Assembly: GCA_036260255.1 (NCBI GenBank)
Contig: DATAAF010000103.1
Location: forward strand, 1-17,513
Direction: 5' to 3'
Length of the DNA: 17,513 nucleotides
Source: DASZJY01 sp036260255
GTDB lineage: Bacteria > Actinomycetota > Acidimicrobiia > Acidimicrobiales > AC-14
The notes under the pieces are model-generated. The model was not told the DNA's origin and ran no database searches. It saw only the letters and a program-made list of their open reading frames with translations. A program made the translations under genes and the position numbers. Each line of letters opens with the position of its first letter. Position 1 is the first letter of the stretch. Below are positions 7,144-14,528 of the stretch, piece after piece.

Positions 7144-8535
7144 GTGCTGAAGCGGGGACAGCCTGTCGAGGAGCGGCCCACGCGGCCCGGGGCGGTCGGG
7201 GTGTGGCTCACCACTGCCGACCAGGAGCACCTCCTGGCCCGGCAGCCCGACGTCCACTTCGGCGGCGTCGCTCTCGGCGGAATCACGGTGACGATCGACG
7301 ACCGGCACGAACTCCAACCGATGGTTGGATTCGGTGCCTCGTTCACCGAGTCCGCCGCCGTGCTGGTGCACGACCGGCTGGAGGCCGCTGCCCGTTCCGA
7401 GGTGATGGAGCGGCTGTTCCGCCCCGACCGGGGCATCGGCCTCAGCCTCCTCCGCCAACCGATGGGCGCCACCGACTTCGCCCTGGGGAACTACACCTAC
7501 GACGACGTTGCCGAACCCGATCCCGAGCTGACCGCCTTCTCGGTGGCCCGCGACGACGACGCCGTGGTCCCCTTGATCGTCGAGGCTCTACACCTCAACC
7601 CGCGACTCCGCGTGATGGCGACCCCGTGGAGCGCGCCGGCCTGGATGAAGTCGAGTCGCTCGCTGATCGGCGGCACCCTCGCGCCGGAGGCGTACGGAAC
7701 CTACGCCCGCTACTTCGTGCGCTTCGTCGAGGCCTACGCGGCCCGAGGCATCCCCGTCTGGGCCGTCACCGCCCAGAACGAGCCCCACTTCTCGCCTGCC
7801 GGCTATCCCGGCATGGTCCTCACGCCGGTCCAGGAAGCGGAGTTCGTCGGCCGCCACCTGGGGCCGGCCCTTGCCGCCGCCGGAACGGGAACGCGGATCC
7901 TCGCCTTCGACGGCAACTGGGACGGCACCGACCACGCCCTCCAGGTGCTCCGTGACCCGGTGGCCGGTCCCTACCTGGCCGGCGTGGCCTTCCACTGCTA
8001 CGCCGGTGACCCGACCTGCCAGGACGAGGTCCGGGAGCGCCACCCGGACAAGGCCATCCTCGTCACCGAGTGCTCGGGGGGCGGGTGGTCGACGGACTTC
8101 GCCGCCAACCTGCGCTGGGGTGTGCACACGCTGATCGTCGAGGCCGTCCGGCACGGGGCCAGCGCAGTCGTGCTGTGGAACATGGCGCTCGACCAGAACT
8201 GGGGCCCGACCAACGGCGGCTGCCAGGACTGCCGGGGCGTGGTCACCGTCGACACCGCCACCGGTCGGGTCGAGTACAACGTCGAGTACTTCGTGCTCGG
8301 GCACGCCAGCAAGTTCCTGGCGCCCGGGGCCGTCCACCTGCCCTCGGCAACCGACGGCGACACCGGCATCGAGAGCGTGGCGTTCCGCAACTCCGACGGG
8401 ACCCATGTCCTCATCGCCCTCAACTCGGCCGGCGAAGCGCAGACCTTCGGCGTCACCTGCTCGGCCCGCTCGTTCGCGTACCACCTACCGGCCGGCGCGG
8501 TTGCGACCTTCTGCTGGGCGGAGGGCCCGCCCTAG
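7144..8535 (+). CDS. Glycoside hydrolase family 30 (glucosylceramidase-like)
   Basis: The product is about 463 residues and would hydrolyse beta-glycosidic bonds with retention of configuration. The GH30 TIM barrel begins with VWLTTADQEHLL and MVGFGASFTESAA. It continues with LLRQPMGATDF and TPWSAPAWMK. The acid/base is E213 in TAQNEP, and the nucleophile is E309 in VTECSGG. FHCYAG and CQDCRGVVTVD follow. A C-terminal beta-sandwich (about 380-463) ends in the usual 'lPagavaTF.W' form. Length and both catalytic glutamates indicate an intact enzyme. The start is uncertain: GTG 7144 lies only 1 nt after GGAGG and GTG 7201 is the alternative, with the conserved domain beginning at about residue 20. 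No signal peptide is visible, which is unusual for a secreted glycosidase and suggests either an intracellular enzyme or a lost 5' end. The substrate may be a glucosylceramide, a steryl glucoside or a beta-glucan. Confidence 0.9.
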   Translation: MLKRGQPVEERPTRPGAVGVWLTTADQEHLLARQPDVHFGGVALGGITVTIDDRHELQPMVGFGASFTESAAVLVHDRLEAAARSEVMERLFRPDRGIGLSLLRQPMGATDFALGNYTYDDVAEPDPELTAFSVARDDDAVVPLIVEALHLNPRLRVMATPWSAPAWMKSSRSLIGGTLAPEAYGTYARYFVRFVEAYAARGIPVWAVTAQNEPHFSPAGYPGMVLTPVQEAEFVGRHLGPALAAAGTGTRILAFDGNWDGTDHALQVLRDPVAGPYLAGVAFHCYAGDPTCQDEVRERHPDKAILVTECSGGGWSTDFAANLRWGVHTLIVEAVRHGASAVVLWNMALDQNWGPTNGGCQDCRGVVTVDTATGRVEYNVEYFVLGHASKFLAPGAVHLPSATDGDTGIESVAFRNSDGTHVLIALNSAGEAQTFGVTCSARSFAYHLPAGAVATFCWAEGPP

Positions 8536-8716
8536 CATCGCCCCCTGCTGTCGATGCAACAATCGGCCGACGGGTCGTTCGACTGGCCGGTCGTGGGACG
8601 CGATCTCCACCGCTTCCTCGTCGAAGGGGCGGGGAGGATGGGCGCGGCGGCGCCTGCGTCTGCTGGCGTCGTACTCCACCACTACGAGCGGGGGTTGACG
8701 GCACCGCGCCGCACGG
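8536..8716. other. Convergent spacer, possibly with a short unassigned ORF
   Basis: Directly after the GH30 stop, GCATCG (8535-8540) and CGATGC (8552-8557) form a 6-bp hairpin without a T-run. From 8554 a plus-strand frame reads SADGSFDWPVVGRDLHRFLV and GVVLHHYERG, which looks protein-like. It runs on into the opposite-strand gene at 8717, so I do not call it. Confidence 0.35.
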
Positions 8717-9073
8717 TCATCGCTGCTTGCGGCGGGCGTCGAGGTACTGCAGCAGGTCGTGCGCCGCCAGCTCGATCTCCTTGTGGTCCCACTCGGCGGC
8801 CCGGTAGTGACACGAGATGAGCCCCATGCGATGGAGCCGCCGGAAGTCGCCGAACACGAACGCGTACCGCGCCTTCGTCTCCTCCTTGGCGCCGTCGGTC
8901 AGGCCGAGATGCCACTGGCCGTACTCGTCCCAGGAGTGGTTACGAAGGAACGCGTTCTCTTCGTCGGCGGTGGGCTGGGCGTCGGCCCAGCGGCTGCGCA
9001 CCACGTACTGGCGGGCGTCGATCAACGCCTTGGCCTTGGCGACCCCTGCTTCGTTCACGCGGTAGGAAGCCAT
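8717..9073 (-). CDS. Conserved hypothetical protein, actinobacterial
   Basis: This 118-residue soluble protein has no assigned function. It has a recognisable conserved layout: YRVNEAGVAKAKALIDARQY at the N-terminus, then NHSWDEYGQWHLGLT, YAFVFGDFRRLHRMGLISC and HKEIELAAHDLLQYL. I recall similar proteins in many actinobacterial genomes, always unnamed. It is probably mixed alpha/beta, with conserved Trp, His and Arg residues. It is the third gene of the nfo-peptidase operon, starting 14 bp after the peptidase stop, so it is probably co-transcribed. The ribosome binding site is weak, and coupling to the upstream stop is plausible. Confidence 0.85.
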   Translation of the reverse strand: MASYRVNEAGVAKAKALIDARQYVVRSRWADAQPTADEENAFLRNHSWDEYGQWHLGLTDGAKEETKARYAFVFGDFRRLHRMGLISCHYRAAEWDHKEIELAAHDLLQYLDARRKQR

Positions 9074-9087
9074 GCAGGTCGCTCGGC

Positions 9088-10881
9088 TCAGTCGTTCCCG
9101 AGCGCCTGGACGAGCTTGTTGAGCAGGTCGGCGAGCAGCGCGGGGTCGCCCCCGGAGCCGGCGGCGCCGAGCCCTGGCATATCGGTGCCCAGGTCCTCGT
9201 CGCCGTGCGCCTCCTCCATCCAGCGGCGCCAGAGGCCGTCGATCTCCGCCGACCGGTCGGGGGCGGCCGACACCAAGGCGCCCCGCAGGACGTCCGGCGT
9301 CGCCACCCGGAAGGCATTGGCCTCGCCGTAGCGGCGAAGCGCCGCGAGGGTGGCCTCGTCGCCGATCAGCGACCGCACCCGGTCGAACAGGGCGGGCGCC
9401 TTGCCGTAGACGACGGCCCCGTACTGGTGGGAGGAGACGAAGTCGGTCGTCGGCTGGTCAGCCCGGGCGTCGGGTGCCCCGACGGCCCGCAACAGCCGGT
9501 ACTGGCCGACGGTGTTGAACTCGCAGGCGGGCGCGGCGGCCTCCGGCGCACGGGCCCGGAACACGACGCAGGCGGAGAACTGGGCGAGGGGCTCGTCGAC
9601 GGCGGGGGCCCCGATCGAGTCGTTGCCGACGAGGGCGTGCCACCACTCGTGGCCCACCTCGTGGGCGACGACGAACGCCCGCAGGCTGCCGAGCACCTTG
9701 GGGTCGAACAGCCCGCCGAGGCCACCCAGCCCGCCCAGGCCGCCGGCGTCGCCGAGCCCGCGCAACGCTTCCTGCAGTCCGGCCAGCCCCTCCAGGTTTC
9801 CCAACCCGGGCAACCCGCCGCCGAAGAAGGACTGCGAGATCCACACCATGCCGGGCCACTCCATCCCCCCGACTCCCGAGCCGAGCGGCACGTCGACCAC
9901 GTCGAGCTCCGACCAGGGGTACGGCCCGAACGCCTCGCCGAGAGCGGACAGGGCGTCGCCGGCCTCCCGTCCCACCTCGTCGGCGTGGGCGGCGTCGGCC
10001 GCCTGGCTGACGACCCGTACCGTCGTGTCGCCGGCGCGGCTCTCGCGGGCGTCGACCGCCCGGCCCACGTAGACGGCGAGGTCACGCAGCCCGGCGCCCT
10101 CCTCGGAGTAGACGGTGCGGTCCCCGTCCGTCCTGCGGTCGGTGGAGACGCCGCCGCTGAAGACGGTCCATTCGGTCGGGACCTCGATCCTGGCCGAGAT
10201 CAGCGCGGCCGGGAAGTTGGCGATGTCGCCGAAGCCGCCGGCGTCGGCATCGACCCTCCCGCCCGGGGCGATCCACACCGGGAACCAGTGGCCCAGGGCC
10301 AGTCCTCCGCCGTGTCGGCCCAACAGCCCGATCTCCGCCGGCTGCAGGTCGCTGCCGGCCAGGGCCCCCAGCACGTCCTGCCCACCCTTGGTGACGCCCA
10401 CGGTGTACCTGAAGTCCAGGCGGACCTCGATCCGGCGTTCCCCTTCTCCCCGGCGGGGAAGGGTGAGCAGCGACCGGTCGAGGCTCGGCTCGACGTCCTC
10501 ACCGGCGACCTCGACCCGATCGAAGCGGAAGCCGGTGCCCAGGGCGGGCAGCGCCGGGAACACCCGGAAGCGCAAGGGCTCGCGCCCGGGCGGCAACTCG
10601 ACGAGAAGCGAGCCCTCGACCCGGCCGGACTCCGGTTGGACCTCGGCCCGGACGTCGTACACCGGCGCCGAGTCCAGGGCCGCCTGGCGGGCCAGGCGCC
10701 GCCCGGTGTCGGACAGGGACGGGGAGTCCAGGGTGACCCGCTCGATCCCACCCCGGTCCTCTCGAGCGGTAGCGCCGTCGCCGCCCGATGTGCAAGAGGC
10801 GGCCAGCACGGCCAGCGCCGCCACCAACACGAGTCTTCTCCACCAGCCGGACCGGCCCGCCCCCGGACGCATGAACCTCAT
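9088..10881 (-). CDS. M1-like zinc metallopeptidase lipoprotein
   Basis: The 597-residue protein starts with a basic n-region, a hydrophobic stretch (LVLVAALAVLAAS) and C30 as the probable lipidated cysteine, so it should be anchored outside the membrane. The lipobox is slightly unusual, with A at -3. An M1-type N-terminal beta domain covers about 70-290. GGMEWPG (338-344) replaces the usual GAMEN exopeptidase loop. The zinc site is HEVGH (407-411), with the third ligand E430 exactly 18 residues later, the M1 spacing. YGKAP at 492-496 holds the likely catalytic Tyr. A Gly/Leu repeat insertion lies at about 354-391. The ATG at 10881 overlaps the nfo stop as ATGA, implying translational coupling; a second ATG at 10872 would also keep the signal peptide. 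Peptidase activity is inferred from the intact zinc site, and the substrate is unknown. Confidence 0.88.
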   Translation of the reverse strand: MRFMRPGAGRSGWWRRLVLVAALAVLAASCTSGGDGATAREDRGGIERVTLDSPSLSDTGRRLARQAALDSAPVYDVRAEVQPESGRVEGSLLVELPPGREPLRFRVFPALPALGTGFRFDRVEVAGEDVEPSLDRSLLTLPRRGEGERRIEVRLDFRYTVGVTKGGQDVLGALAGSDLQPAEIGLLGRHGGGLALGHWFPVWIAPGGRVDADAGGFGDIANFPAALISARIEVPTEWTVFSGGVSTDRRTDGDRTVYSEEGAGLRDLAVYVGRAVDARESRAGDTTVRVVSQAADAAHADEVGREAGDALSALGEAFGPYPWSELDVVDVPLGSGVGGMEWPGMVWISQSFFGGGLPGLGNLEGLAGLQEALRGLGDAGGLGGLGGLGGLFDPKVLGSLRAFVVAHEVGHEWWHALVGNDSIGAPAVDEPLAQFSACVVFRARAPEAAAPACEFNTVGQYRLLRAVGAPDARADQPTTDFVSSHQYGAVVYGKAPALFDRVRSLIGDEATLAALRRYGEANAFRVATPDVLRGALVSAAPDRSAEIDGLWRRWMEEAHGDEDLGTDMPGLGAAGSGGDPALLADLLNKLVQALGND

Positions 10882-11747
10882 TGTGGCCCGCGACGCAGCT
10901 TGACGCCCTCGGCGTGGAGGCGCCGCAGCCTCGCCAACTCTCGGCGGTCGGGGCCCTGGCCGTCGGTGCCCGGCACCTCGAGGACGGCGGGCAGGCCCTG
11001 GAGGCGGGGGTGGCCGAGCAGAGCCCGGAAGGCAGACCGCCCGATGGCTCCCCGGCCCACGTTCTCGTGACGGTCGAGGCCGGCGCCCCGCGGGACCTTC
11101 GAGTCGTTCACGTGGAGGCAGGCGAGGCGCTCCAGCCCCACGGCCGCCTCGAGCCGGTCGACCAGGTCGTCGGCCGCCTCGATGGTGTCGAACGACATCC
11201 CTGCCGCCCACGCGTGCTGGGTGTCCACGCAGAGGCCCACTCGACGGTCGCCATCGACCACCTCGATCACCCGGGCCAGCTCGTCGAACGAGCGCCCGAT
11301 CGTGCCGCCCGCCCCGGCGGTGTTCTCGAGGAGGACAGGGCAGTCGGCCCGGTCGAGGGCGGTGCGCAGGGCGGAGGCCACGACCGGCAGCCGGGCGTCG
11401 AGCTCGGCGCCGAGGTGGCTGCCGACATGGACGATGAGCCCGGCGGCGCCCATGCTCCCGGCCGCCCGCACGTTCTCGGCCAGGCAGGCGCAGGAACGCT
11501 CGTAGATCGCCGGGTCGGCGGCGCCCAGGTTGATCAGGTAGGGGGCATGGCAGACGACCCGCCGGACGGTGGGGCTGGCGGCCCACGCCTCCCGGAACCC
11601 GGCCACCCGCTCCACGTTGGCCTCGGGGTGGCGCCACTGCCGTGGGCTCTGGGCGAACACCTGCATGACCTCGGCGCCCATGGCCTCGGCGCGCCTCAGG
11701 GCGGCGAGGAGGCCTCCTGCCTGCCTGACCTGGGCGCCGAACAGCAT
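10878..11747 (-). CDS. nfo: Endonuclease IV (AP endonuclease)
   Basis: This 289-residue cytoplasmic enzyme of base-excision repair cuts the backbone 5' to abasic sites. It is a TIM barrel with all nine expected trinuclear zinc ligands visible: H67 (CHAPY), H107 (IVHVGSH), E141 (LLENTAG), D175 and H178 (CVDTQHAW), H212 (LHVND), D225 and H227 (LDRHEN), and E257 (VLEVPG). Length matches E. coli Nfo. The start is ATG 11747, where the family's first strand begins (LFGAQV..AGG). It is the first gene of an operon and overlaps the metallopeptidase by 4 bp. The upstream ribosome binding site is weak. An Fpg-type glycosylase, which creates the abasic sites this enzyme processes, is encoded about 3.3 kb away in a separate unit. 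Confidence 0.95.
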   Translation of the reverse strand: MLFGAQVRQAGGLLAALRRAEAMGAEVMQVFAQSPRQWRHPEANVERVAGFREAWAASPTVRRVVCHAPYLINLGAADPAIYERSCACLAENVRAAGSMGAAGLIVHVGSHLGAELDARLPVVASALRTALDRADCPVLLENTAGAGGTIGRSFDELARVIEVVDGDRRVGLCVDTQHAWAAGMSFDTIEAADDLVDRLEAAVGLERLACLHVNDSKVPRGAGLDRHENVGRGAIGRSAFRALLGHPRLQGLPAVLEVPGTDGQGPDRRELARLRRLHAEGVKLRRGPQ

Positions 11748-11790
11748 GACGGCAGTTCAGCACCAGCGCCGCCGTGCCACGATCGCGGGG

Positions 11791-12537
11791 TTGCCCGAGC
11801 CGCTGTTCCCCGAGGGGGCGCGCGCCGCCCTCAGCCTCAGCCTCGACGACGCCCGCGACAGCCAGCTCGACGTCGGTCTCCCCGTCCTCGACGCCCACGG
11901 GGTGAGGGCGACCTTCTACGTGCTGCCCGGATGGGTCTGGCGGCGCCGGCTCGACTGGAGGGCGGTGGTCGAGGCGGGCCACGAGATCGCCAACCACACC
12001 GCGACCCATCCCTGCTCGACCAACTTCGAGTTCGCCCGCACCAACGCCCTGGAGGACTACACGCTCGGCCGCATCGAGGCGGAGATCGACCGGGCCTCGA
12101 GGCGGATCGAGACGCTGGTCGGCGTGCGCCCGGAGACGTTCGCGTACCCCTGCGGGCAGTCCTTCGTCGGGCGAGGCGAGGCCCGGCGCAGCTTCGTCCC
12201 CTTGGTGGCCCGCCGCTTCGTCGCCGGACGGGGGTACGGCAGTGAGACCTCCAACGACCCGGAGCGCTGCGACCTCGCCCACCTCGACGCCTTCACCGTC
12301 GACGGCCTCGCCGCCGACGCCCTCGTCGGCCTGGTCGACGCCGCGGTGGCGTCCGGCCGTTGGCTGGTCATGGCCGGCCACGACGTGGGCGACGGGGGCG
12401 AGCAGACGGTGCTCGTCGACGCGCTGGAGGCGCTCTGTCGCCGGGCCGGCGAGGGCGACGTGTGGGTCGCTCCGGTGGTGGACGTGGCCAGGCACCTCCG
12501 CCGGAGGCGTGGCTCAGCCGGCGTCCTACGGCGGTAG
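11791..12537 (+). CDS. Polysaccharide deacetylase (NodB-like) family protein
   Basis: The product is about 248 residues from TTG 11791. The NodB fold shows motif 1 as LSLDDARDSQLD (D19-D20), the metal-binding motif 2 HEIANHTATHP (H69 and H73), and motif 3 FAYPCGQ (about 117-123). A late MAGHDVG supplies another conserved His. Such enzymes remove acetyl groups from polysaccharides or related substrates with a divalent metal. There is no signal peptide or membrane anchor, so a cytoplasmic substrate is possible. An ATG at 11746 gives a 263-residue form, but it overlaps the divergent nfo start codon within the shared CATG. The TTG start leaves a 43-bp promoter space and has CACGAT 7 nt upstream, so I prefer it. 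Its 3' end overlaps the convergent methyltransferase by 12 bp. Confidence 0.85.
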   Translation: MPEPLFPEGARAALSLSLDDARDSQLDVGLPVLDAHGVRATFYVLPGWVWRRRLDWRAVVEAGHEIANHTATHPCSTNFEFARTNALEDYTLGRIEAEIDRASRRIETLVGVRPETFAYPCGQSFVGRGEARRSFVPLVARRFVAGRGYGSETSNDPERCDLAHLDAFTVDGLAADALVGLVDAAVASGRWLVMAGHDVGDGGEQTVLVDALEALCRRAGEGDVWVAPVVDVARHLRRRRGSAGVLRR

Positions 12538-13272
12538 CGCGTAGACCGACACGTGCTCGTCACTGGCCGAGGTGAACCGCCCACCCCGCCAGCCGGCCGT
12601 GCGTTCCCGGAGGCGCAGGCCCGCCATGGTGGCCATGAGGTCGAGCTCGGCGGGCAGGGCGTAGCGGAAGGGGACGGAGAACGTCCGGACGCCCCCCTCG
12701 CCCAGTACGGCGTAGTGCGACACGTACCGCTGGTGGGCCCGGTCGACCTCGGCGAACCGCACCACCAGCTGGCCCGACTCTCCCCGCACGATCCTCATCG
12801 TCGCCTCGTCGCCGTGGCGGCCGGTATCGGGGACGGGCCCGTCCAGCACGAACAGGCCGCCGGGCGCCAGGCAGCGGGCCACGTTGGCGAAGCAGCGCAC
12901 CTGGGCCTCCTGGCGCGGGAGCTCGAAGAAGGTGCCGGCGGTGACGAACACGAGGGAGAACCGCCCCGGGACCTCGACGTCGCCGAAGTCGCCGATCGTG
13001 ACGGGGATGGCGTCGCCGCCCTCCTTGGCCCGCAGGCGCGCCACCATGGCCTCGGACGCGTCGACGCCGTGGACCTCGACGCCCCGGCGGGCCAGCGGCA
13101 GGGCGACGCGGCCGGTGCCGATCCCCAGCTCGAGCACCGGTCCCCCACCGGCCAGCGTGGCCAGCTCGGCCAGGCGGTCGACGGTGCCGGCGCTGTCGAA
13201 CCAATCGGCGAACCAGCTGTCGTAGAACTCGGCGACCCAGTCGTCGTAACGCAGACCTCCGGCGCCCGCCAC
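12526..13272 (-). CDS. Class I SAM-dependent methyltransferase
   Basis: This 248-residue soluble enzyme binds S-adenosylmethionine through motif I, VLELGIGTGR (46-55), with the adenosine-ribose acidic residue D71 in VHGVDAS. GDFGDV (94-99) is motif II/III, and a post-motif region runs LAPGGLFVLDGPVPD. The opening YDDWVAEFYDSWFADWFD is typical of small actinobacterial methyltransferases of the methyltransferase-25 type. The acceptor cannot be deduced. The start is GTG 13272. A TACAAT -10 box lies 8 nt upstream with no ribosome binding site, pointing to a leaderless mRNA. It diverges from the GNAT gene across 54 bp and converges on the deacetylase. Confidence 0.9.
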   Translation of the reverse strand: MAGAGGLRYDDWVAEFYDSWFADWFDSAGTVDRLAELATLAGGGPVLELGIGTGRVALPLARRGVEVHGVDASEAMVARLRAKEGGDAIPVTIGDFGDVEVPGRFSLVFVTAGTFFELPRQEAQVRCFANVARCLAPGGLFVLDGPVPDTGRHGDEATMRIVRGESGQLVVRFAEVDRAHQRYVSHYAVLGEGGVRTFSVPFRYALPAELDLMATMAGLRLRERTAGWRGGRFTSASDEHVSVYALPP

Positions 13273-13280
13273 GTCGGCGG

Positions 13281-13286
13281 ATTGTA
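13281..13286 (-). promoter_or_regulatory. -10 box for the methyltransferase, leaderless start
   Basis: TACAAT on the minus strand, 8 nt before GTG 13272, with no Shine-Dalgarno sequence between. This agrees with transcription beginning at or next to the start codon. Confidence 0.6.
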
Positions 13287-13326
13287 CGGCTCGCCGTCTC
13301 CGGGCCCCGACCCTGCTACGGGCGCG

Positions 13327-13845
13327 ATGCTGGCCCCAGTGGTCGAGATCGAAAGCGCCCGGCTCACCCTCCGCCCGATCGGTGTCGAGACGGCGCGCGC
13401 CCTGCTGGACGGCCGCACCCCCGAGGGGCTGGCGCTGGCCGACGACTACCCCTCCGAGTTCTCACTGGAGGTGATGGACCTGGTCGCCGGTCCCCGCGCC
13501 GGGTCCGTCCGCCAGGTCGGGCCGTTCTTCCTCGTCCGCAAGGGCGACGGCACCGTCGTCGGGGAGATCGGCGCCGCCCTCGACCCGGTCGCCGGCACCG
13601 CCCAGGTCGGCTACTCGGTTGTGCGGTCGTGCTGGAACCAGGGGTACGCCACCGAGGCGCTGCAAGCCCTGCTCGCCGAGCTCCTCGCCGACCGCGCCGT
13701 CGAGCGGGTGTTCGCCGAGACCATGGTCGACCACCACGCCAGCCGCCGGGTGATGGCGAAGGCGGGCATGCGGGAGTCGGGGCGGCGACGAGTCGAGGAG
13801 GGGGGCCAGACCGTGGAGCTGGTGGTCTACGAGGCGGTCCGCTGA
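13327..13845 (+). CDS. GNAT family N-acetyltransferase, RimJ/RimL type
   Basis: This is a 172-residue protein. The opening IESARLTLRPIGVETARALL is typical of the ribosomal-protein-alanine acetyltransferase-like subgroup. Motif A holds the acetyl-CoA loop WNQGYATEAL (103-112) after VGYSVV. Motif B is ETMVDHHASRRVMAKAGM (131-148). The acceptor could be a protein N-terminus or a small molecule; sequence alone does not decide. The start is ATG 13327, where the domain begins. No ribosome binding site is seen, so it may be leaderless or nearly so. It is first in a plus-strand run with the VOC gene 20 bp later and the amphi-Trp gene after that. Confidence 0.9.
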   Translation: MLAPVVEIESARLTLRPIGVETARALLDGRTPEGLALADDYPSEFSLEVMDLVAGPRAGSVRQVGPFFLVRKGDGTVVGEIGAALDPVAGTAQVGYSVVRSCWNQGYATEALQALLAELLADRAVERVFAETMVDHHASRRVMAKAGMRESGRRRVEEGGQTVELVVYEAVR

Positions 13846-13865
13846 CGGCGGTGCCACAATGCGGC

Positions 13866-14228
13866 ATGGCGATCACCGGCGCCCACGCGCTCGTCTACAC
13901 GTCCGAGCCGGAAGCGGTCCGGGCCATTTTCCGTGACGTCTTCGGCTGGAGGTTCGTCGACGACGGCCAGGGATGGCTGATCTTCGCCCTGCCGCCGGCC
14001 GAGCTCGGCGTCCATCCGGCCGAGGGCCCGACCTACGAAGGCGGCACCCGCCACCAGCTGACCCTCATGTGCGACGACATCGCCGGCACCGTCGACGAGC
14101 TGCGAGCGAAGGGCATCGAGGTCCGCGGCGACCCCGAGGACGAGGGCTGGGGCATCACGACCATGCTCGTGCTGCCCGGCGGTCTCGAGGTGATGCTCTA
14201 CCAGCCCCGCCACCCGACGGCGATCTGA
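13866..14228 (+). CDS. VOC (glyoxalase/bleomycin-resistance fold) protein
   Basis: This 120-residue protein consists of one VOC domain made of two beta-alpha-beta3 modules. The first is HALVYTSEPEAVRAIFRDVF and GWRFVDDGQGWLIFALP. The second is HQLTLMCDDIAGTVDELRA, a KGIEV turn and the closing LPGGLEVMLYQP. Metal-ligand candidates are H50 (LGVH), H63 and E108 (LEVM). The family covers dioxygenases, isomerases and antibiotic-binding proteins, and the specific role here is unknown. The start is ATG 13866, 20 bp after the GNAT gene, so the two are probably co-transcribed. No clear ribosome binding site is visible. Confidence 0.88.
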   Translation: MAITGAHALVYTSEPEAVRAIFRDVFGWRFVDDGQGWLIFALPPAELGVHPAEGPTYEGGTRHQLTLMCDDIAGTVDELRAKGIEVRGDPEDEGWGITTMLVLPGGLEVMLYQPRHPTAI

Positions 14229-14246
14229 AGCTGCGAGGATCGAGCC

Positions 14247-14516
14247 ATGGCCGACCGTGACGTCGAACGCAACTACTCGGTCCCCGAGTTCGCCGCCAAG
14301 CTCCGCCGGCTGGCCGACGCCCTCGAGGCGGACAAGCCGTTCCGCATCCAGGTCGCCGGCGAGCGCATCCGGGTGCCCAAGCGGGCCGCCATCAGCGTCG
14401 AGCACGAGCGCGAAGGTGACTCGGAGGAGGTCGAGTTCCAGCTCACGTGGAAGCTCGCCGACGCCGAGAAGGGCGGCGAGGACGAGGAGGACGAGGAGGA
14501 GAGCCCCGAGGTCTGA
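14247..14516 (+). CDS. Amphi-Trp domain-containing protein
   Basis: This 89-residue protein fits the amphi-Trp domain pattern. A helix, FAAKLRRLADALEADKPF, is followed by IQVAGERIRVPKRAAISVEH and VEFQLTW, ending with the conserved Trp (about residue 68) of an amphipathic strand. A very acidic tail (EDEEDEEESPEV) follows. The domain's function is not established. It is small, soluble and widespread in actinobacteria and haloarchaea. The start is ATG 14247, with GAGGA 8 nt upstream and an 18-bp gap from the VOC gene, so it is the last gene of that transcript. Confidence 0.85.
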   Translation: MADRDVERNYSVPEFAAKLRRLADALEADKPFRIQVAGERIRVPKRAAISVEHEREGDSEEVEFQLTWKLADAEKGGEDEEDEEESPEV

Positions 14517-14528
14517 CCGGCACCGGTC

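Noticed and set aside
10881..12245. 454-codon plus-strand frame opposite nfo
   Set aside because: Antisense shadow of nfo and the wrong frame of the deacetylase; composition is Gly/Arg/His-rich with no motif.
9088..12495. Single 1135-codon minus-strand open frame
   Set aside because: Only 9088-10881 encodes the peptidase. The rest runs antisense or out of frame through nfo and the deacetylase, which have full catalytic motifs in their own frames. High GC keeps the frame open.
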